Below, piece by piece: positions 25,646-33,583 of a DNA stretch of 64,000 nt. A model generated the notes under the pieces. That model saw nothing but the letters and a program-made list of their open reading frames with translations, had not been told where the DNA came from and ran no database searches. Position 1 is the stretch's first letter; each line of letters starts with the position of its first letter. Position numbers and translations under genes: made by a program. Source of the DNA: JADJPL01 sp040382095 (GTDB taxonomy: Bacteria > Bacteroidota > Bacteroidia > Chitinophagales > Saprospiraceae); assembly GCA_040382095.1 (NCBI GenBank), contig JBEIGB010000006.1, positions 10,664-74,663 of the forward strand, given 5' to 3'.

Positions 25646-28600
25646 TCATGCTTCTTTTCCATGGCACTGCTTATATTTTTTTCCACTCCCACAGGGGCAG
25701 GGATCGTTGCGTCCGATTTTTGGTTCTACGTTCCGGATGGTCTGGACCTTTGAGACTGGCTGGCTGGCCTGGGCAGCGGCCCTCCTACGCGCATTTTCCT
25801 CTTCCTCCCGCTGACGGTTGGTGCTCGTGCGCGTCATATCGGTGCGCTGTTCCCTGGCCTGCTCCAGCGTCGTACCGTCTGCAAATATCAGCGTACCTTT
25901 CGCCAGGTAGGAAGTGACCTCCTCGTTGACTTCCATAATCAGTTTTTCAAAGAGGTTGAATGCTTCCACTTTGTAAATGACCAGCGGGTCGCGTTGTTCA
26001 AAAGAAGCAGCCTGCACAGAATCTTTAAGTTCATCCATGGAGCGCAGGTGTTCTTTCCATTTTTCGTCAATGATCGCCAGCGTAACCGCACGTTCTACAT
26101 CCTGCATGATAGATTTGCCTTTAGAGTTCACTGCATCGACGATTTCCGCGGTCACATTATAGGGGCTTTTCCGGCCATCGGTAAAGGGGATAAGGATACG
26201 TTTATAAATATGGCCCTGGGTACGATGGACTTCTTCGATCTGCGGATAGAGCAATTCTGCGATATGCAGGGACTTCCGGTGATAAAAGTCCCGGAACTCC
26301 TTCAGGAAGGCCTCGGCAACTTCCTTTGCGGGGGCCTCTCTGAAAAAGGCGGCATCTATATCCGGGTCGAGACCCAGGACACTCAACGAAGCGCGGCGGA
26401 AGCTATCGAAAGAACCCGATTCCCGATGCGAGAACACCAGGGCCTCGGTAATCCCGGTGAACATATTATTCAGGTCAACGGAGATACGTTCGCCATAAAG
26501 TGCGTTATCGCGTTTTTTATAAATAGCTTCACGCTGGATATTCATGACATCGTCGTATTCCAGCAGGCGTTTACGAATCCCGAAGTTATTCTCTTCTACT
26601 TTTTTCTGTGCCCCTTCGATAGAGCGCGTGACCATGGAATGCTGGATGACCTCCCCATCCTGGTGCCCCATACGATCCATGAGCCTGGCAACGCGGTCGG
26701 ACTGAAAGAGGCGCATGAGGTTATCTTCGAGGGAGACATAGAACTGGGAGGTACCGGGATCTCCCTGGCGCCCCGAGCGGCCGCGCAACTGCCGGTCCAC
26801 ACGCCGGGATTCGTGGCGCTCGGTCCCGATGATGGCGAGGCCACCGGCTTTGCGCACCTCTTCAGAAAGTTTGATATCCGTACCACGGCCAGCCATGTTG
26901 GTAGCAATCGTCACTTTGCCCGGCCGGCCGGCTTCGGCCACGATTTCTGCTTCGCGCTGGTGTTGTTTTGCATTGAGGACGTTGTGGTCAATTTTTCGGA
27001 GGGAGAGCATTTTGCTCAGTTTTTCAGAAATATCCACCGATGTCGTACCCACAAGTACCGGGCGGCCAGCCTCGCTCAGGTGTACAATTTCATCAATAAC
27101 GGCATTGAATTTTTCACGCGCGGTTTTATAGACCAGATCTTCGCGGTCCTCCCGGACGATTGGTTTGTTGGTCGGGATGACCGTAACATCGAGTTTGTAG
27201 ATTTCCCATAATTCCTGGGCCTCTGTTTCCGCCGTACCGGTCATACCCGCCAGTTTGTGGTACATTCGGAAGTAATTTTGCAGCGTGACCGTTGCATAGG
27301 TTTGGGTGACTTCCCCGATTTTTACATTTTCCTTTGCTTCAAGGGCCTGGTGCAGGCCATCCGAGTAGCGTCGTCCTTCCATAAGGCGGCCAGTTTGTTC
27401 GTCAACGATCTTGACCTGACCCTCGATCACGACATATTCCTCATCGCGTTCGAAAAGGCTGTAGGCCTTGAGCAGCTGGTTGATCGAATGGAGGCGGCGG
27501 GACTTTACGGCATAATCCTGGGCCAGGTGGGTTTTGGCATCTTCTTTTTGATCCGGGGTCAGGACGTTATTATTATCAATTTCGACCAGACCGGTCACGA
27601 CGTCGGGCATGACGAAGAAGGCGGGATCGGAATTACCTCTGGAGAGGAATTCCACACCTGCTTCAGTCAGTTCTACCGAGCGGTTTTTTTCATCAATGAC
27701 AAAGAGCAGCGGTTTATCCACGAGGTGCATATTGCGCGACTGTTCCTGCATATAGAAATTTTCGGTTTTTTGCAGCAGGACTTTTACCCCTTCTTCGCTG
27801 AGGAACTTGATCATCGGCCGGTTTTTGGGCCATGCGCGGTAAGCGCGCAACAAAGCCATGCCTGCCTGACCTTCTTCGACGCCGAGGGTTCCCTCCTGGA
27901 AGAGCCGCCTGGCCTCGGCGAGGTAGTCGGTGGCATTTTTCCGCTGTGCGCCGATGAGCCTTTCGATTTGGGGTTTCAGATCAATATATTCCTGGTCTTC
28001 AGCCATTTTTCCGACCGGGCCGGAAATGATGAGCGGGGTACGCGCATCGTCAATCAGGACGGAGTCCACTTCGTCCACCATCGCGAAATGGTGCCGTCGC
28101 TGTACTTTTTCCTCCTGGCTGCGCACCATATTGTCCCGGAGGTAATCGAAACCGAATTCATTATTAGTACCGTAGGTGATATCGCACTTATAGGCGGCGA
28201 TACGCCCGGGGGAATGTGGTTGATACTTGTCAATACAATCAATCGTAAGCATGAGGAACTCGAATATAGGGCCCACCCATTCGGCATCCCGCCTTGCGAG
28301 GTAATCGTTTACGGTCACGATGTGTACGCCCTGGCCGGCGAGCCCGTTGAGATAAGCCGGCAAAGTAGCGACCAGGGTTTTGCCCTCCCCGGTGGCCATT
28401 TCGGCGATTTTACCACTGTGAAGGACCATACCTCCAATGAGCTGTACATCGTAGTGGACCATATCCCACACGATTGCCCCTCCGGCCGCCATCCAGGAAT
28501 TTTTCCAGACCGATTTATCCCCTTCGATTTTCACGTAAGATTTGGTCGGATTACCAGCCAGGTTCCTGTCATGTGTAGTGGCCGTTACTACGAGCGTCGG

Positions 28601-28981
28601 GTTCTCCTTGAACCGGCGGGAGGTTTCCCTTACCACGGCAAACGCCTCCGGCAGTATTTCGTTGAGTATTGTCTCGAGTTGTTTGTTGCGGTCTTTTTGT
28701 AGCTGGTCAATATACCCGAATATCCTTTCTTTTTCCTCCAGATCTTCGGTATCTGCCGCTGCTGTATGCTGGAGTGCGATTGCTTCGTCTATTTCGCTGA
28801 GGTAAATAGCGATGCGCTCCCTGAAATCCAGGGTTTTCTGTCGCAGGGCATCGTTGTCGAGGCTACGCAGCTCCATACCAATCTGGTTAATCTCCTCTAC
28901 GACGGGAGAGAAGTTGCGAACATCGCGTTCGTATTTAGTGCCGAACAATTTTTTAAGCGATTTTCCGATTATTCCGAACAT
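25646..28981 (-). CDS. secA: Preprotein translocase subunit SecA
   Basis: It encodes 1111 residues, the long form usual in Bacteroidota (about 900 in Escherichia coli). It is the ATPase that drives proteins through SecYEG. The Walker A motif is MATGEGKTLVA at about 197, the DEAD-like box is DEVDSVLIDDARTPLIISG, and the second motor domain has TNMAGRGTDIKL and RQLRGRSGRQGDPG. The C-terminus is a SEC-C zinc motif (CPCGSGKKYKQCHG). It is a single gene with no obvious operon partner. All T9SS substrates in this window would cross the inner membrane through this system. Confidence 0.98.
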   Translation of the reverse strand: MFGIIGKSLKKLFGTKYERDVRNFSPVVEEINQIGMELRSLDNDALRQKTLDFRERIAIYLSEIDEAIALQHTAAADTEDLEEKERIFGYIDQLQKDRNKQLETILNEILPEAFAVVRETSRRFKENPTLVVTATTHDRNLAGNPTKSYVKIEGDKSVWKNSWMAAGGAIVWDMVHYDVQLIGGMVLHSGKIAEMATGEGKTLVATLPAYLNGLAGQGVHIVTVNDYLARRDAEWVGPIFEFLMLTIDCIDKYQPHSPGRIAAYKCDITYGTNNEFGFDYLRDNMVRSQEEKVQRRHHFAMVDEVDSVLIDDARTPLIISGPVGKMAEDQEYIDLKPQIERLIGAQRKNATDYLAEARRLFQEGTLGVEEGQAGMALLRAYRAWPKNRPMIKFLSEEGVKVLLQKTENFYMQEQSRNMHLVDKPLLFVIDEKNRSVELTEAGVEFLSRGNSDPAFFVMPDVVTGLVEIDNNNVLTPDQKEDAKTHLAQDYAVKSRRLHSINQLLKAYSLFERDEEYVVIEGQVKIVDEQTGRLMEGRRYSDGLHQALEAKENVKIGEVTQTYATVTLQNYFRMYHKLAGMTGTAETEAQELWEIYKLDVTVIPTNKPIVREDREDLVYKTAREKFNAVIDEIVHLSEAGRPVLVGTTSVDISEKLSKMLSLRKIDHNVLNAKQHQREAEIVAEAGRPGKVTIATNMAGRGTDIKLSEEVRKAGGLAIIGTERHESRRVDRQLRGRSGRQGDPGTSQFYVSLEDNLMRLFQSDRVARLMDRMGHQDGEVIQHSMVTRSIEGAQKKVEENNFGIRKRLLEYDDVMNIQREAIYKKRDNALYGERISVDLNNMFTGITEALVFSHRESGSFDSFRRASLSVLGLDPDIDAAFFREAPAKEVAEAFLKEFRDFYHRKSLHIAELLYPQIEEVHRTQGHIYKRILIPFTDGRKSPYNVTAEIVDAVNSKGKSIMQDVERAVTLAIIDEKWKEHLRSMDELKDSVQAASFEQRDPLVIYKVEAFNLFEKLIMEVNEEVTSYLAKGTLIFADGTTLEQAREQRTDMTRTSTNRQREEEENARRRAAAQASQPVSKVQTIRNVEPKIGRNDPCPCGSGKKYKQCHGKEA

Positions 28982-29249
28982 AGCGTTATTTTGCTTTGAC
29001 GAAAATGATCAATATAAGACAGGGTTTTGTGGCGGATACCGGATTGCCGGCGAAGCCCACGTGCACAACCAGGGCAATGGGTCATTGCTCCTTTCGCCAT
29101 GCCAACAAAACGCCGCGAAGATAAGAATATTTGGAGCGCTTTGTGGCAATTTCGTCTCATCGCCCGACACTTTTTGATTTTACCCGTTGTTAAATGCACT
29201 GCCCGGCATTGGGCACCCTCAAAATATCCTGTACATATATCCAATAACA

Positions 29250-30005
29250 ATGAAAAGAAAATATTGGTTAAACATCCTTTGCTACTTTGGAACATTCTCC
29301 TTCTTGGTGTTGTCCTGCCAGCAGGAAGATGAAGGCTACCGCGATATCCGGAACTATTATTTCCCATTGAAGCGCCTGAAAGAAGGGGTAGTCTATGAGT
29401 TCCGTTCAGTGAATTCCCCTCAAATGGCCCCGGCATTCTGGTATTTCAGGTCCGTGGTACAGGATGGCAAAAAGGTACTGACCTCCACATATTACGAACA
29501 AGATCTCCTGCCCATGCAATTCATGCAGGAGGAAATGGTCACCAACGGGATGCTGCTCGACAATATGTACATTTACGGGCCGGGAAACGCGGCAGATGGA
29601 CGGCAAAAAAAATCAGTGGCAACAATCGTCGCCGGCAATACCTTTCCTTTCCAGGTACGCGACTCCGGGGGCGTATTTGTATATCACGTACAGTGGAAAG
29701 ACCCTGCAGATTCGCTCATCGCCCACGCGGTAATCAAGAACCGGTATTTCGTTGGCGATACGGTCATTGTGCTGGAAGGCCGAAAATATCCTGCTATTAA
29801 ATTTGCGCTAAAGGAAAGCTATGAAATGGATAATTATGGCGTTTTCGAAACCTTTTACACCGGCGAGGAGGTTTATGCCAGGGGCATTGGACTGGTATAT
29901 TACAAGAAAAATATCAATCCCGGGATGACCCTGGAATTCCAGCTTGCCCGACGTTACCCAATGGAAGTTCTGGAACAGTATTTCCGCAGGCGATACGGCG
30001 AATAA
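29250..30005 (+). CDS. Predicted surface lipoprotein, unknown function
   Basis: It encodes 251 residues. A lipoprotein signal ends FLVLSC with the lipidated Cys at 23, followed by QQEDEG. An acidic stretch right after the Cys resembles the lipoprotein export signal that places Bacteroidota lipoproteins on the outside of the cell. The rest is a beta-rich domain with no family I recognise. The ATG at 29250 is chosen because it gives the signal; an upstream in-frame start exists at 29187. It is followed by tRNA-Cys. Confidence 0.8.
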   Translation: MKRKYWLNILCYFGTFSFLVLSCQQEDEGYRDIRNYYFPLKRLKEGVVYEFRSVNSPQMAPAFWYFRSVVQDGKKVLTSTYYEQDLLPMQFMQEEMVTNGMLLDNMYIYGPGNAADGRQKKSVATIVAGNTFPFQVRDSGGVFVYHVQWKDPADSLIAHAVIKNRYFVGDTVIVLEGRKYPAIKFALKESYEMDNYGVFETFYTGEEVYARGIGLVYYKKNINPGMTLEFQLARRYPMEVLEQYFRRRYGE

Positions 30006-30079
30006 GCCTTTATTGGATCGCGTTGCAATGGGTCCGCAAAAAAAAGTTCCCATTATCGGCAAAAGTGGGAAAAACCCCT

Positions 30080-30087
30080 TATATTTG
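30080..30087 (+). promoter_or_regulatory. -7 box for tRNA-Cys
   Basis: TATATTTG matches the TAnnTTTG consensus and lies 35 bases before the mature tRNA 5' end. Confidence 0.55.
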
Positions 30088-30122
30088 CAACTCCAAAACA
30101 AAGCAGTTTTGGCATTCAAAAT

Positions 30123-30193
30123 GGTCGGGTGGCCGAGTGGCTAGGCAGAGGTCTGCAAAACCTCGTACGGCAGTTCGAATCTGCTCCCGACCT
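30123..30193 (+). tRNA. tRNA-Cys (anticodon GCA)
   Basis: The 71-base sequence folds as a cloverleaf. Acceptor arms are GGTCGGG (30123-30129) and CCCGACC (30186-30192). The anticodon stem GAGGT/ACCTC has loop CTGCAAA and anticodon GCA at 30155-30157. The T-loop is TTCGAAT. The discriminator base at 30193 is T, the U73 identity element of tRNA-Cys. The 3' CCA is not encoded. Confidence 0.95.
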
Positions 30194-30197
30194 CTCA

Positions 30198-30230
30198 AGC
30201 CCGTTACAGCAATGTAAGGGCTATTTTTTT
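30198..30230 (+). terminator. Intrinsic terminator after tRNA-Cys
   Basis: A stem AGCCC..TTAC / GTAA..GGGCT (30198-30222) with one bulged base is followed by seven T residues. It separates the tRNA from the TerC-family gene. Confidence 0.75.
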
Positions 30231-30273
30231 GCCCCTAACCTGATGGCATCTATGTGCCCACAGGAATTATTCA

Positions 30274-31236
30274 ATGACTATGGCATTGTTTTGGATTGGT
30301 TTCATCCTTTTGGTCATCCTCTTACTCGCCATTGACCTTGGCGTCTTTAACAGGGAGGCACATGTAGTCACTACTGCAGAAGCCCTGCGATGGACGACTG
30401 TCTGGGTAACGATTTCCCTGCTGTTCAGTATTTTCATCTACTTTGCCTATGAGCACCAGTGGCTGGGGGAGTCTGTCCAAATCGACAGCGGCAAACAGGC
30501 GGTACTCACCTACTTGACGGGATACCTGGTAGAGCAGTCGCTCAGCGTGGATAATATTTTCGTCATTGCAGTGATTTTCGCTTACTTCCGTATCCCGGCA
30601 GAAAGCCAGCACAGAGTATTATTCTGGGGTATTTTGGGTGCCATCGTCTTCCGCGGCCTGATGATTGGCGTCGGCGTCGTACTGATTGAGAATTTTTCCT
30701 GGATCACCTACGTCTTTGGGGCATTTCTCTTTTATGCTGCCTACCAGATGCTCCGTTCCGGGGAGCATAGTGCCGTCGAGATCGAACAAAACAGCACCGT
30801 ACGCCTGGTCAAGCGCTTTGTCCCGGTCACGCGCAGTTTTTACGGCAGCCAGTTTTTCATCCGGAAAATGGGCAAATGGGCTGCAACGCCGTTGTTTGTT
30901 GCATTGATGGTCGTAGAGACCACCGATGTCATGTTTGCATTTGATAGTATCCCCGCGATTTTTGCAATCACTACCGACCCCTTTCTGGTCTTCACTTCCA
31001 ATATTTTCGCCATCCTTGGTCTGCGCTCGCTGTATTTCGTATTGGCCTCGGTACTCGACAGGTTCCGCTACCTGCGCTACAGCCTGGTCTTTATCCTGGC
31101 ATTTGTAGGCTTTAAAATGATTGCCGTCCATTACGTTCACCTGCCGGAGTGGCTTTCCCTGGTGGTAATCCTCCTTTCCCTGGTAGCAGGTATTGTACCG
31201 TCGTTGATAACAGAGCACAAAGATAAAAAGGGGTAA
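30274..31236 (+). CDS. TerC/Alx family membrane protein
   Basis: It encodes 320 residues with about nine hydrophobic segments, an inner-membrane protein. VEQSLSVDNIFVIAVIF and VVETTDVMFAFDSIPAIFAI hold the paired acidic motifs of the TerC/Alx family, which is linked to manganese export and tellurite or pH stress. The length matches Alx. No manganese riboswitch could be made out in the short region after the tRNA terminator. The start may be the first ATG or the one two codons later. Confidence 0.92.
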   Translation: MTMALFWIGFILLVILLLAIDLGVFNREAHVVTTAEALRWTTVWVTISLLFSIFIYFAYEHQWLGESVQIDSGKQAVLTYLTGYLVEQSLSVDNIFVIAVIFAYFRIPAESQHRVLFWGILGAIVFRGLMIGVGVVLIENFSWITYVFGAFLFYAAYQMLRSGEHSAVEIEQNSTVRLVKRFVPVTRSFYGSQFFIRKMGKWAATPLFVALMVVETTDVMFAFDSIPAIFAITTDPFLVFTSNIFAILGLRSLYFVLASVLDRFRYLRYSLVFILAFVGFKMIAVHYVHLPEWLSLVVILLSLVAGIVPSLITEHKDKKG

Positions 31237-31291
31237 AAGGGAAAAAGCTGTTTTTCGAACCATGCCGGGCATAAAAAACGGTTAAAAATAG

Positions 31292-31299
31292 TAACTTGC
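31292..31299 (+). promoter_or_regulatory. Probable -7 box for the Usp gene
   Basis: TAACTTGC is a variant of TAnnTTTG, 24 bases before the ATG at 31323. The same octamer precedes the CoA transferase gene at 56418. Confidence 0.35.
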
Positions 31300-31322
31300 C
31301 CCAACGAAAGGGCACATGTTCC

Positions 31323-32168
31323 ATGGAATCTATTTTATGCCTCACCGATTACGCCAGCAATAGCGCACAAACATTTCGATTTGCCCTACAAATCGCGTGT
31401 TCCCTGCATATCCAGCTCTTTCTGGTGCATGTGTTCGATGCGCAGGGCGCTATTCTGGAGGAAAAAGACCTCCCTTTGGACCAGGCCGAGGGGGCATCCT
31501 CAGGGCGGCATGCCACTGAATTACAGCGATTAAAAGCGTTTGCAGCAACCAATGGCGCAGAGGTATTGACCAGCACCATGGTGCGATATGTCGTTGCCGG
31601 TGGATCCCCCAGGGAGCGTGCGCTGGAGCTGATCAAAGTACACGATATTGACCTTGTCGTGATGGGTATGCGCAATCGCAAAGCGCTTGCGGAGCGGCTT
31701 TTTGGCACCCTTGCCAGTAAAATGATTGACCAGTGCCCATCTCCCCTGCTCCTCATCCCCCCTGAAGTTACTTTCCGCCATATCCGCGGCCTTGTCTATG
31801 CCACCGATTTTAGCCATGACAACCTCAACGCGATCGAGCTACTGCTCCGGTGGGGGGAAGTGTTTGATGCACCACTGTATCTTTTACACTTTTCAGGTGC
31901 CCTCGAAGCGCACTCCAGGGCAGAAGCCATCATGGAGCGCATTGTGCATACCTTTGACGATGAATACAAAAATCAGTTGATTACCTTTTCCGTTCAGGAA
32001 GGAGAAGTTGTCGAGGGTATCCAACGCTTCATCGCCAATACCCCCGTGGATATTATCGCCATGACGCGGCACCCAAGAGGGTTATGGGCAAGGTGGACAA
32101 CCTCCAGTCTGGCCAAACAGCTCGCGGAGACCGCAGATGCCCCAGTCTTAATTTTCAAGGCAGAGTGA
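31323..32168 (+). CDS. Universal stress protein, two Usp domains
   Basis: It encodes 281 residues in two tandem UspA-like domains. The first begins SILCLTDYASNSAQTFRFAL and the second IRGLVYATDFSHDNLNAIEL. The end of the first (VMGMRNRKALAERLFGT, SPLLLIP) resembles the nucleotide-binding loop. Such tandem proteins are cytoplasmic stress regulators of undefined activity. The ATG at 31323 is chosen since the Usp fold begins there. Confidence 0.9.
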   Translation: MESILCLTDYASNSAQTFRFALQIACSLHIQLFLVHVFDAQGAILEEKDLPLDQAEGASSGRHATELQRLKAFAATNGAEVLTSTMVRYVVAGGSPRERALELIKVHDIDLVVMGMRNRKALAERLFGTLASKMIDQCPSPLLLIPPEVTFRHIRGLVYATDFSHDNLNAIELLLRWGEVFDAPLYLLHFSGALEAHSRAEAIMERIVHTFDDEYKNQLITFSVQEGEVVEGIQRFIANTPVDIIAMTRHPRGLWARWTTSSLAKQLAETADAPVLIFKAE

Positions 32169-32334
32169 TGAAACAGACTTATTGCGACAGGTCAGCATGT
32201 GGAAAAGGGCTGTTCTTCGTCCACTCGAAGGCTCTTTGAGCGAAAGGAGACGGGCTGTGTGACCGAAAAAAGGCATCGTGTGGGTACAAAAAAGCCATTT
32301 TTAGCCCGGGATCATCCTGGTACAACAAGTCTAA

Positions 32335-33246
32335 TCAAATGGAAAGGAACAAGGGCCTGAGCCTGGAGTAGCGTGTGTGCGTAAGGCCGGTATCCCTGCT
32401 AAGGCCAAGCACGAACCCGCCGCCGCCTGCCCCGCACAACTTTAACGCATGGGTTTCCTCTGAAAGCGCTTCGAGCCATATCTCCTGCCAGGAAGGCAGG
32501 ATAAATTCCCGCATATAGCGATATTGAAAGTAACTGATGCGGTGGAATTCCTCATATAATTGTACGAGGTCACCGGCAATCAGGCACTGGATGGCATCTT
32601 CGGTAGCCGGCACCAATTCTGCAAGGACGTTGGAAAGAAAAGGGTCGTTGGTACACCATTGCTGGAATGTGCGCACCAGAGGGCCGGTTTGACGGGATTT
32701 GCCGGTATCCAGCAAAAAAAAGTGCCCACCGGCGCCTTTTAGTTTTATTTGCCGCACTACGCCCCCATGATCAAAAAGCAAAGGTTGGTTAACATAACTG
32801 ACCAGCGGATCTGCTCCTGAACTCGATCCGTGGAAAAAGCTTTCAATTTTCCCCAGGATGGTTTTTAGCTCAGAATATACCGATTCTTCCGTACCTGGCA
32901 GTGGTGCCGTCGCATATCGCTCATAGAGGGCAGCACTCAGTGCGCCGGAACTCCCTGCGCCGTATCCTTGTGGTATATTTGAGCGGAAGATCAATCCCTT
33001 GCCGAGATCCTTTCGGAACGTGTCCAGGTCGAGGCGACAGCCGAGGTTACCAGTGCTTTGGGTTGTTTCCAGGTAATCCGCCCACTCGTATAATCCGGTA
33101 TTGCCCCCGGCGGCCCCATTCGATAAAAAATCCCATGTGCCGCTCAGTTCGGGCAGTGGCACCGCAAGCGCCTGTGCACCCTGTACGACCACATGTTCAC
33201 CAAAAAGTAGTAATTTACCCGGGTAAGAAAGGCGGTCTCCCTGCAT
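32335..33246 (-). CDS. GHMP kinase (mevalonate kinase-like)
   Basis: It encodes 303 residues with the three GHMP kinase motifs: YPGKLLLFGEHVVVQGAQAL at the start, the ATP loop PQGYGAGSSGALSAAL at about 91, and LCGAGGGGFVLGL near the end. The first motif, with the GEH sequence, is closest to mevalonate kinase, so a role in isoprenoid synthesis is likely. Other mevalonate pathway genes are not in the window. It stands alone, with repeats upstream and a short gap downstream. Confidence 0.82.
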   Translation of the reverse strand: MQGDRLSYPGKLLLFGEHVVVQGAQALAVPLPELSGTWDFLSNGAAGGNTGLYEWADYLETTQSTGNLGCRLDLDTFRKDLGKGLIFRSNIPQGYGAGSSGALSAALYERYATAPLPGTEESVYSELKTILGKIESFFHGSSSGADPLVSYVNQPLLFDHGGVVRQIKLKGAGGHFFLLDTGKSRQTGPLVRTFQQWCTNDPFLSNVLAELVPATEDAIQCLIAGDLVQLYEEFHRISYFQYRYMREFILPSWQEIWLEALSEETHALKLCGAGGGGFVLGLSRDTGLTHTRYSRLRPLFLSI

Positions 33247-33307
33247 AGGAAGGATTTTTTACTCCGCGAAAAGAAAATCGTGCGGGTGCGCAGACGAGAT
33301 TTTCCAG

Positions 33308-33575
33308 GGGCTGTCTCAGTGAGACATCTGCCACCTTCGGCAGCAAAAGAACGTTTTTTGATGCTGTCTCTCCGGTCTTTTGGCGGCTTGCACCGCCAAA
33401 GAATATTTTTTTTGAAAGAGACTTTCTCATAAGTCTTTTAGCGACTTGCGCCGCTAAGGAATATTTTCTTGAAACGCCGGTTTTGTTGATTTTGCTAAGC
33501 AAAATCAACAAAACCGGCATTTCAAGAAGTTTTATCCTGCCGCTGAAGGCGGCGAATACTTATAAGGCAGCCGTC
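33308..33575. repeat. Cluster of palindromic elements with a near-perfect long hairpin
   Basis: It contains at least two degenerate end/hairpin copies (33308-33417) and then a full element (about 33418-33575). The ends are GAGACTTTCTCATAAGTC and ACTTATAAGGCAGCC, the side hairpins TTAGCGACTTGCGCCGCTAA and CCGCTGAAGGCGG. The centre is a perfect 21-bp inverted repeat (33476-33496 / 33498-33518) separated by one base. It fills the whole 337-base gap between rpsA and the GHMP kinase, which holds no gene. Confidence 0.8.
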
Positions 33576-33583
33576 TAGAAAGC

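Noticed and set aside
27257..28702. 481-codon plus-strand frame opposite secA
   Set aside because: Antisense shadow of secA; no independent family features.
30231..30273. Manganese (yybP-ykoY) riboswitch upstream of the TerC-family gene
   Set aside because: Only about 43 bases lie between the tRNA terminator and the ATG, too short for the aptamer.
33308..33575. CRISPR array
   Set aside because: Repeats are few, unequal, palindromic and not separated by uniform spacers; no cas genes are present.
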